Assembly (NCBI GenBank): GCA_021820845.1
Contig: JAKADC010000016.1
Span: 1-45,332 of the forward strand
Origin: Pseudomonadota bacterium
GTDB lineage: Bacteria; Pseudomonadota; Gammaproteobacteria; Burkholderiales; Thiobacillaceae
Direction: 5' to 3'
Length of the DNA: 45,332 bases
In this document: one piece after another, positions 8,401 to 14,236 of the stretch
How the letters are laid out: each line of letters opens with the position of its first letter
Position numbering within the stretch: the first letter of the stretch is position 1
Made by a program: the position numbers and the translations under genes
The notes under the pieces: generated by a model
Seen by the model: only the letters and a program-made list of their open reading frames with translations
The model's database searches: none
Told to the model about the DNA's origin: nothing

Positions 8401-8453
8401 AGGCGGTGGCCCCGAAAAATCGGTCAACACTCACCATTGAAAGGACTTGCAGC

Positions 8454-8987
8454 ATGGACGCTGAACCCAAAGACCTTGCCGGCCGCGTCACCCAAGCCGA
8501 ACTTGCCCGCCGGCTGAAAGTAACGCGGGGAGCTGTTTCCAAGGCCGTGAAAAGCGGGAGAATCACGCCCGACGAAGACGGGCTTTTCGACCCAGCGGAA
8601 GCCGAATTGCAGTGGATCGCCAACAGCCGGCCGAATGTGAAGGCCACCCAAAGCCCGGCGGCGAAGAGCCGGGCCAGTGGCTATGCTGACGCCCGCGCCC
8701 GCAAGGAAAACGCGCTGGCCAGCATGGCGGAACTTCGGCTCGCACAGGCTGCGGGAACCCTTATGGAGAAATCCGATGTGGACTTCATTTTGGCTGACAC
8801 GGGGGCAACGCTGCGGGCGCTGATGGAAAACCTACCGGACCGGCTGGCCCCCTTGATTGTGGGCTTGCGAGATATGGAAGCCATCCATGCGGCAATCAGC
8901 GAGGCGGCGGATCACGTGCTATCCGAATTGTCCGCCCACTGTGCCCGCCGGGCAGCCGAATTGAGGCGCGGGGAGGAAGCTTCCTGA
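8454..8987 (+). CDS. Nu1-like terminase small subunit
   Basis: A protein of 177 residues with an N-terminal helix-turn-helix (VTQAELARRLKVTRGAVSKA, residues ~12-32) like the cos-binding domain of lambda Nu1, followed by a long helical region (RKENALASMAELRLAQAAGT, LMEKSDVDFILADTGATLRA) typical of Nu1/DUF1441 packaging proteins. AAGGA at 8441-8445 supports the ATG at 8454. No large terminase subunit is present in the window. A lone small terminase is what satellites use to redirect a helper phage's packaging motor to their own DNA (known for PICIs/SaPIs; inferred here). It is the last gene of the element. Confidence 0.75.
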   Translation: MDAEPKDLAGRVTQAELARRLKVTRGAVSKAVKSGRITPDEDGLFDPAEAELQWIANSRPNVKATQSPAAKSRASGYADARARKENALASMAELRLAQAAGTLMEKSDVDFILADTGATLRALMENLPDRLAPLIVGLRDMEAIHAAISEAADHVLSELSAHCARRAAELRRGEEAS

Positions 8988-9027
8988 ATCCAAGGCGCTT
9001 CCCGAATGAGACCCAGCATTCACGGTT

Positions 9028-9048
9028 TGCAGTAACACACGCAGTAAC
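9028..9048. repeat. TGCAGTAAC repeats (putative integrase arm sites, right end)
   Basis: TGCAGTAAC at 9028-9036 and GCAGTAAC at 9041-9048 are direct copies of the repeats at 449-539. They lie beyond the last gene of the element, so the right attachment site should be within about 9050-9127. Confidence 0.65.
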
Positions 9049-9105
9049 AGGCAAACCAGAAAAACGAGAAACCCTTTTCCAATGCGGGCTAGCGTGTTGT
9101 ATTAG

Positions 9106-9127
9106 AGTGACGCCGGCCCATATCCCT
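9106..9127. other. Possible right attachment site (attR), weak
   Basis: The only local similarity I find to the ssrA 3' end is CGCCGGC followed by a CCA (9112-9121 region), compared with CGCCGGCTCCACCA at the left. It lies between the arm-like repeats and the strong terminator, which is the right place. The match is too short to prove a duplication. Confidence 0.25.
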
Positions 9128-9158
9128 AAAGCCCAACCGTTCTCGGTTGGGCTTTTTT
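9128..9158 (+). terminator. Intrinsic terminator, probably the displaced ssrA terminator
   Basis: Stem GCCCAACCG at 9131-9139 pairs with CGGTTGGGC at 9144-9152 around the loop TTCT, followed by six T, and preceded by AAA. It sits just outside the inferred right end of the element. Since ssrA has no terminator directly behind it now, this is probably its original one. Confidence 0.8.
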
Positions 9159-9160
9159 CT

Positions 9161-9193
9161 GCCCGGAACGCCAGTGTTGGCGCGGTTCCGGGC
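9161..9193. other. Hairpin after terminator
   Basis: GCCCGGAAC (9161-9169) pairs with GTTCCGGGC (9185-9193), with a further GCCA/TGGC pairing inside. No T-run follows. The rest of 9194-9394, up to the merR stop codon, shows no gene, only a 12-bp inverted pair CTCTCCGTTCTC (9258-9269) / GAGAACGGAGAG (9366-9377). Confidence 0.5.
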
Positions 9194-9394
9194 ACCAACC
9201 TCTTGACCGCCCCCTTGCCGAACAGCCGACCATCGGCCTCGAAATCGCCGTTTTTCTCTCTCCGTTCTCCGTTGGCCTCTTGAGCGTCCAAGTGCCCAAG
9301 TCCGCTGTTTTCGCGGGTTTGAGGGCATGCGGTTGCCGTTTTCGTCTGCTCAGGCGTCGGCGACCGAGAACGGAGAGCAACCGGCCTGGATTGC

Positions 9395-9802
9395 TCACGC
9401 CGCCTGCAACGCCGCGATCAGCGGACACTGCACCTGCCCGCTCGCGGCGCAGCAGCGCTCGACGAGCCCCTGCAGCGCACCCTCGATCCGTTGCAGATCG
9501 GCAAGCCGGGCACGCACATCGGCCAGCTTGCGTTCGGCCTGCTCGCGGGCCTCGGTGCAATGCGACCCATCCTCGAGCTTGAGCAGGTCCGCGACCTCGT
9601 CCAGGCTGAACCCCAGTCGCTGGGCGGACTTGATGAAGTGCACCCGCGCCAGATCCGCGTCGCCGTAGCGGCGGATGCCACCCTGGGGACGGTCAGGCTC
9701 CTGCATCAAACCCTTGCGCTGGTAGAAGCGGATCGTCTCGACATTGACCCCGGCGGCCTCGGCCAGGACACCGATAGTCAGGGTTTCGGTGGTTTCATTC
9801 AT
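9395..9802 (-). CDS. merR: Mercuric resistance regulator MerR
   Basis: A protein of 135 residues with the MerR N-terminal winged helix ([37 protein letters not shown]), a long dimerization helix, and the three mercury-ligand cysteines: one in SHCTEA, one in the CC pair, and one in GQVQCPLI. Their spacing is that of true MerR rather than of ZntR/CueR. It represses the divergent operon without Hg(II) and activates it by DNA untwisting when Hg(II) binds. The start at 9802 leaves 42 nt to merT, normal for mer operator regions. Confidence 0.95.
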   Translation of the reverse strand: MNETTETLTIGVLAEAAGVNVETIRFYQRKGLMQEPDRPQGGIRRYGDADLARVHFIKSAQRLGFSLDEVADLLKLEDGSHCTEAREQAERKLADVRARLADLQRIEGALQGLVERCCAASGQVQCPLIAALQAA

Positions 9803-9807
9803 GGCGC

Positions 9808-9838
9808 TTGACTCTGTACTTAAGTACGGAAGTAAGCT
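9808..9838 (+). promoter_or_regulatory. mer operator-promoter with 19-bp spacer
   Basis: TTGACT (-35) at 9808-9813 and TAAGCT (-10) at 9833-9838 are separated by 19 bp, the over-long spacer typical of MerR-controlled promoters. The dyad GTACTTAAGTAC at 9816-9827 is the MerR operator core. Transcription would start about 9845, almost at the merT start codon. Confidence 0.9.
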
Positions 9839-9844
9839 TAAACC

Positions 9845-10213
9845 ATGAAACCAGATTCCCCAACTGAACCTCCGCGCAGCGGACGCGGTGCGCTGCTGAC
9901 CGGCGGTCTGGCAGCCATCCTTGCGTCCACCTGCTGCCTCGGGCCGCTGGTGCTGATCACGCTGGGCGTCTCCGGGGCGTGGATCAGCAACCTGACGCTA
10001 CTCGAACCGTATCGGCCGATCTTCATCGGTGCGGCGGTCGTGGCGCTGTTTTTCGCGTACCGACGCATCTGGCGAGCGCCAGCGGCGTGCGAGCCCGGGC
10101 AGGTCTGTGCGCGGCCGGAGGCCAAGCGCAGCTACAAGACGCTGTTCTGGATCGTGGTGGTGCTGGTGATTGTCGCGCTCGGATTCCCGCTGGTCGCTCC
10201 CTGGTTCTACTGA
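9845..10213 (+). CDS. merT: Mercuric ion transporter MerT
   Basis: Inner-membrane Hg(II) importer of 122 residues with three hydrophobic segments. The first carries the Hg-binding pair in [10 protein letters not shown], and a second Cys pair lies on the cytoplasmic loop ([13 protein letters not shown]). Receives Hg(II) from periplasmic MerP and hands it to the cytosol, where MerA would normally reduce it. The next gene, merP, follows after 12 nt. There is no room for a 5' leader with a ribosome binding site between the -10 box and the ATG, so the mRNA may be leaderless. Confidence 0.94.
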   Translation: MKPDSPTEPPRSGRGALLTGGLAAILASTCCLGPLVLITLGVSGAWISNLTLLEPYRPIFIGAAVVALFFAYRRIWRAPAACEPGQVCARPEAKRSYKTLFWIVVVLVIVALGFPLVAPWFY

Positions 10214-10225
10214 AAGGAAACTGCC

Positions 10226-10510
10226 ATGAAGAAGCTCGTTGCCCTTGGTGCCCTGATCGTCTTGATGTCGCCGGTGTGGGCGGCCACGCAAACCGTCACG
10301 CTGTCCGTTCCGGGCATGGACTGCGCAGCCTGTCCGATCACGGTCAAGAAGGCGCTGACCAAGGTGCCTGGCGTCGGCAAGACCGAGGTGAGTCTGGAAA
10401 GGCGCGAGGCCAGAGTGACCTTCGACGACGCGAAGACAAACGTCGAGGCGCTCACGCGCGCCACCAAGGACGCCGGTTATCCCTCGGCCCTGATCGGAGC
10501 CGCGAAATGA
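10226..10510 (+). CDS. merP: Periplasmic mercury-binding protein MerP
   Basis: A 94-residue protein with an N-terminal signal peptide (KKLVALGALIVLMSPVWA, cleavage likely after WAA) and one heavy-metal-associated domain with the metal motif GMDCAAC. It traps Hg(II) in the periplasm and passes it to MerT. GAAAGGA upstream of the ATG is the ribosome binding site. Its stop overlaps the next gene's ATG. Confidence 0.95.
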   Translation: MKKLVALGALIVLMSPVWAATQTVTLSVPGMDCAACPITVKKALTKVPGVGKTEVSLERREARVTFDDAKTNVEALTRATKDAGYPSALIGAAK

Positions 10511-10728
10511 CCGCCATCACCCGGGAATCGACACTGACCTGCCCCGCATGCGGCCACGCCAAGACCGAGACGATGCCCACCGACGCCTGCCAGTGGTTCT
10601 ACGAGTGCGAGCAATGCCACACCGTCCTCAAGCCGAAGCCGGGGGACTGCTGCGTCTACTGCTCCTACGGCACGGTGCCGTGCCCACCGATCCAGGAGCG
10701 GGGCAAGGGCAGTTGCTGCGGCGGGTGA
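10507..10728 (+). CDS. GDCCVxC-domain mer-associated protein
   Basis: A 73-residue, cysteine-rich protein with CPACGH, CEQC, GDCCVYCSYG and a C-terminal CC. Proteins with the GDCCVxC signature are a known companion of mer operons, usually between merP and merA; the role is unproven, probably metal binding or handover. It starts inside the merP stop (ATGA), so it is coupled to merP. In complete operons merA would follow; here the next gene is convergent. Confidence 0.85.
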   Translation: MTAITRESTLTCPACGHAKTETMPTDACQWFYECEQCHTVLKPKPGDCCVYCSYGTVPCPPIQERGKGSCCGG

Positions 10729-11019
10729 TCACGCAAGCCGAAGCCGTTCGCGCTGCTCATCCCAACGTACGGGAATGGCGCGGCGGCTGACGCTCTCCAT
10801 TGTCACGCCTGGCGCCGCACCGGTCACGCTGGCATCGATGATGGCCGGCGCGAGTTGCGCCAACCGGGCGATCCGGCTGGCGCGGCCGAGATCGAGTCCT
10901 TCGGCTTCGGCAATCTCGGTGATCGACGTGAAGCACCCCTCGTCCATCAGCCGCTGCCAGTGGTGCGCAAGGCCGAGCGCGCGCATCAAGGGTGTGTCCT
11001 GCGCAGCTGCCTTCATCAA
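10729..11019 (-). CDS. Small helix-turn-helix-like protein (copy 1)
   Basis: A 96-residue protein with a central helix-turn-helix-like stretch (FTSITEIAEAEGLDLGRASR). It matches a conserved family on integrative elements that reads LARAxxWQxxLDxG...IAxAE...RxxRLxxLAPxII and ends PVxWxxQR. It resembles the third gene of this set (11201-11605) along its whole length. Its ATG overlaps the stop codon of the preceding gene. The stop codon abuts the stop of the mer operon's last gene. Such sets often travel with a large serine recombinase, which is absent here. Function unknown. Confidence 0.6.
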   Translation of the reverse strand: MMKAAAQDTPLMRALGLAHHWQRLMDEGCFTSITEIAEAEGLDLGRASRIARLAQLAPAIIDASVTGAAPGVTMESVSRRAIPVRWDEQRERLRLA

Positions 11020-11204
11020 TTGCTCGCGCCGGCCTCGTCCAGGAACGCCTGCGGTGCGTCCAGCGGCGTGATGACCTGCTTCTTCAGACCCCGGCGCACC
11101 AGCGTCCAGGGCATGAAGGTCTCCAGTTGCACGCCGCCGGCAGGTGTCGGCCGTTGGCAGGTGACCGGATCGCCCTTGGCTTGTCCTCGGTACTTCTTGC
11201 TCAT
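11016..11204 (-). CDS. Small conserved element protein
   Basis: A 62-residue protein starting MSKKYRGQAKG and containing MPWTLVRRGLKKQVITPLDAP, resembling the short N-terminal module (FxLVRRGxRKxVITP) that accompanies the helix-turn-helix family on either side. The ATG at 11204 overlaps the stop of the upstream gene and its own stop overlaps the next start, so the three form one coupled operon. Function unknown. Confidence 0.55.
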   Translation of the reverse strand: MSKKYRGQAKGDPVTCQRPTPAGGVQLETFMPWTLVRRGLKKQVITPLDAPQAFLDEAGASN

Positions 11205-11605
11205 GCCTCGCCCTCGAAACTTGCCATCAGCTCGCGCTGGACCTGCCAATCCACCGGCAGGCGGTTGCGCTGGAACCACATCAGCGTCAGCCGGCGTGGC
11301 TGCTTGCCCGCCATGAACTGCTCGATGATGTCGGGGGCCAACAGGGTCAGGCGCAGCAGTTCGTTGATCACCGAAGGGGGCAATTTCTCGGCCCGTGCGA
11401 TGGCCGAACCGCTTTTCATCGCGCCGGTGTCCAGCAGGTGCTGCCAGTAGAAGGCGCGCGCCAGCCCGTCGATCAGGGTGGCGGTGATGGAAATTTCGTC
11501 GAGGCTCGCCTCGTCGGCAAGGGCGGCAAAGGGCAGCATGGCGAGGTAAGCGGCCAGCGGTTGCGCTCCAATAATCAGATCTACATATCTTGTTATATGG
11601 CGCAT
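11201..11605 (-). CDS. Small helix-turn-helix-like protein (copy 2)
   Basis: A protein of about 134 residues from the ATG at 11605. The first ~40 residues are poorly conserved, so a later start is possible. The rest (LIDGLARAFYWQHLLDTGAM, AEKLPPSVINELLRLTLLAP, then RLPVDWQVQRELM) is paralogous to the protein at 10729-11019. First gene of the three-gene minus-strand set. DNA binding is inferred from the helix-turn-helix-like segment only. Confidence 0.55.
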   Translation of the reverse strand: MRHITRYVDLIIGAQPLAAYLAMLPFAALADEASLDEISITATLIDGLARAFYWQHLLDTGAMKSGSAIARAEKLPPSVINELLRLTLLAPDIIEQFMAGKQPRRLTLMWFQRNRLPVDWQVQRELMASFEGEA

Positions 11606-11770
11606 TCTAATTAGGCGCTTGCCGTGTCCGGAATGTGGCATATGGCCGCACCGCCGCTGCACCGGCACCCCGGTCCCCGGCTCGACGGCCCGGACAGGCC
11701 AGCGTTCAGTAACCGGATTGGTTCTTTCGGCGAGTTCGATCACAATTCGCGGTTTCGCTACCCCCTGCAC

Positions 11771-13054
11771 ATGAACGAACTGATCGGCTGGCTGCCTCCC
11801 GAACTCGCCTCGCTGCCGCGTTACGTCGTGGCGCTCGCGATCGGTCTCCTGATGGGGCTCGAGCGCGAGCGCAATCCGGCGGCGAAGGCCGGCCTGCGCA
11901 CCTTCGCGCTGACGGCGCTGTTCGGCGTGCTGACCGCGCACCTGGCCATGGCGCTGGGCGAGCTGTGGCTGATCCCGGTGGGGCTCTTCCTGGTCGGCGC
12001 GATGATGATCGCGGCGTACCAGCATGCGCCCGCGCAGCCGCAGGGCGACCCCGGAACGACGACGGTCGCGGCGCTGATGCTGTGCTACGGGCTCGGCGTG
12101 CTGGTGTGGCACGACGAGATCCAGCTGGCGGTGATGCTGGGGATCGCAGCCACAATGCTGCTGTATTTCAAGCCCGAGCTGAGCGGCTTCAGCCAGCGCA
12201 TGAGCCGCCACGACCTGCTGTCGATCCTGCAGTTTGCCGTGCTCTCGCTGATCATCCTGCCGCTGCTGCCGAACCGGAATTACGGCCCCTTCGGCGCGCT
12301 CAATCCGTATCAGATCTGGTGGATGGTCGTGCTGATCGTCGGCGTGGGCCTCGCGGGCTACGCCGCGCTGCGACTGGTCGGGCAACAGCGCGGCACCGTG
12401 ATCCTGGGCCTGCTCGGCGGGCTGGTCTCGTCGACGGCGACCACGCTGTCGTTCAGCCGTCACGCGCGCGACAGCGACGCGATGATGCCGGTCGCGGTGA
12501 TCGTCGTCGTGCTCGCCAATCTCGTCGTGCTGGTGCGACTCGGCGTCCTGACCGCGGTGGTGGCGCCGGGGGTGCTGCCGCAGTTGCTGCCCGTCCTGTT
12601 CGGCGGCTTGGTCGGCGGCATGCTCGGCGCGGCCTACGGCATGCGCCGGCTGCGTCCGCAGGGCGAACTGCCGCCCCTGGCCATGGGCAACCCGACGGAA
12701 CTGCGCACCGCGCTCGGCTTCGGCGTCATGTACGCCGTGGTGCTGCTGGCGGCGGCCTGGCTCTCCGACTGGCTCGGCACGGGCGGCCTCTATGCGGTGA
12801 CGCTGGCATCGGGACTCACCGACGTCGACCCGATCACCCTGTCCAGCCTGCGGCTCCACAACCTGGGCCGGCTCACGGTCCCCATCGTCGTCAACGTCGT
12901 CACGCTCGCGATGCTGGCCAACCTGACGTTCAAATCGGTGCTGATCCTCGTCGTCGGGCGCTGGCGGATGGCGCGCCACGCGATCGCCGGCATGGCGACC
13001 GTGGGACTGGGGATGATCGGCGCCTGGGCTATAATGCGCGGTTTTCCCGCCTAG
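11771..13054 (+). CDS. DUF4010/MgtC-like inner membrane protein
   Basis: A 427-residue protein with about a dozen hydrophobic segments. The N-terminus carries the MgtC/SapB-type motif ([21 protein letters not shown], then [11 protein letters not shown]), and the rest is the DUF4010 region ([31 protein letters not shown]). The family is of unknown transport function. The ATG at 11771 was chosen because the upstream extension is proline-rich and unlike the family. It ends 13 nt before prfB, whose likely -10 box (TATAAT at 13030-13035) lies inside its 3' end. Confidence 0.85.
   Translation: MNELIGWLPPELASLPRYVVALAIGLLMGLERERNPAAKAGLRTFALTALFGVLTAHLAMALGELWLIPVGLFLVGAMMIAAYQHAPAQPQGDPGTTTVAALMLCYGLGVLVWHDEIQLAVMLGIAATMLLYFKPELSGFSQRMSRHDLLSILQFAVLSLIILPLLPNRNYGPFGALNPYQIWWMVVLIVGVGLAGYAALRLVGQQRGTVILGLLGGLVSSTATTLSFSRHARDSDAMMPVAVIVVVLANLVVLVRLGVLTAVVAPGVLPQLLPVLFGGLVGGMLGAAYGMRRLRPQGELPPLAMGNPTELRTALGFGVMYAVVLLAAAWLSDWLGTGGLYAVTLASGLTDVDPITLSSLRLHNLGRLTVPIVVNVVTLAMLANLTFKSVLILVVGRWRMARHAIAGMATVGLGMIGAWAIMRGFPA
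13030..13035 (+). promoter_or_regulatory. Possible -10 box for prfB
   Basis: A consensus TATAAT inside the end of the DUF4010 gene, about 33 nt before the prfB start. No good -35 box is visible 17 nt upstream. Confidence 0.35.
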
Positions 13055-13067
13055 TCACGAGCAACTC

Positions 13068-14172
13068 ATGGAAGCCGAAAGCCTCAATCAGATCGAAGCC
13101 AAACTCGCCGACCTGGGCGAACGCGCCCGCCAACTCAGGGGGTTTCTTTGACTACGCTGTAAAGAAAGACCGCCTGGAAGAAGTCAGCCGCCTCTCCGAA
13201 GCGCCGGATTTCTGGAACGACGCCGCCCGCGCGCAGGAACTCGGGCGCGAGCGCAAGGCGCTGGAAGACGTGGTGCTGGTGCTCGACCGCGTCGCCGCGG
13301 GCCTCAATGACGCCGCCGAGCTGTTCGAGATGGCCCGCGCGGAAAACGACGACGATACCCTGCTCGCCGTGCGCAGCGACCTCGACGCCATCGAGAACGA
13401 CGTCTCGGCGCTCGAATTCCGCCGCATGTTCAACAACCCGGCCGACCCGAGCAACTGCTTCCTCGACATCCAGGCCGGCGCCGGCGGCACCGAAGCCTGC
13501 GACTGGGCGTCGATGCTCCTGCGGCAATACCTGAAGTACGCCGAGCGCAAGGGCTTCAAGGCCGAGCTGCTGGAGGAATCCGAAGGCGACGTCGCCGGCA
13601 TCAAATCCGCGTCGATCAAGATCGAAGGCGACTACGCCTACGGCTACCTGCGCACCGAGACCGGCGTGCACCGCCTGGTGCGCAAATCGCCGTTCGACTC
13701 GTCCGGCGGCCGTCACACGTCGTTCGCCAGCGTCTTCGTCTATCCCGAGGTCGACGACTCGATCGAGGTCGACATCAACCCGGCCGACCTGCGGATCGAC
13801 ACCTACCGCGCGTCCGGCGCCGGCGGCCAGCACATCAACAAGACCGACTCGGCGGTGCGCATCACCCACCTGCCGTCGGGCATCGTCGTGCAGTGCCAGA
13901 ACGACCGCTCGCAGCACAAGAACAAGGCCGAGGCGATGTCGATGCTGAAGTCGCGCCTCTATGAAGCCGAGCTGCGCAAGCGCCAGGCCGAGCAGGACAA
14001 GCTCGAGGCGGGCAAGTCGGACGTCGGCTGGGGCCACCAGATCCGTTCCTACGTGCTCGACCAGTCGCGCATCAAGGACCTGCGCACCAACGTCGAGGCG
14101 TCGAACACGCAGAAGGTGCTCGACGGCGACCTCGACCAGTTCATCGAAGCGAGCCTGAAGCAGGGCGTGTGA
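13068..14172 (+). CDS. prfB: Peptide chain release factor 2, with programmed +1 frameshift
   Basis: RF2 terminates translation at UGA and UAA. The gene needs a +1 shift: codons run from the ATG at 13068 to CTT at 13146-13148, then the ribosome slips past T13149 and reads GAC from 13150 to the stop at 14172, giving about 367 residues. The shift site is classical: a Shine-Dalgarno-like AGGGGG at 13137-13142, then CTT TGA C, so low RF2 favours its own synthesis. The UGA-reading SPF tripeptide (KSPFDSSGG) and the catalytic GGQ (~residues 252-254) are intact. It is annotated as one gene, not a pseudogene. Confidence 0.97.
13137..13152 (+). promoter_or_regulatory. RF2 programmed frameshift site
   Basis: AGGGGG (13137-13142), a 3-nt spacer TTT, the slippery CTT (13146-13148) and the in-frame stop TGA followed by C (13149-13152). 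The arrangement and spacing match the conserved autoregulatory site of bacterial prfB. Confidence 0.96.
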
Positions 14173-14236
14173 CCACCGCGCCCGCCTGACGGGTGGGGGC
14201 GATCTTTACCCACTCAAGTCTGCCGCAGGAGACGCG

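Noticed and set aside
10729..11605. Remnant of merA after the GDCCVxC gene
   Set aside because: No frame on the plus strand shows a flavin motif or the mercuric reductase Cys pairs.
11201..12979. Long minus-strand frame covering most of the DUF4010 gene
   Set aside because: Only the last ~134 codons look like a real protein; the upstream part is an Arg/Gln/His-rich shadow of the membrane protein gene.
13068..13151. prfB as a frameshifted pseudogene
   Set aside because: The shift occurs exactly at the conserved programmed site, and the rest of the gene is intact.
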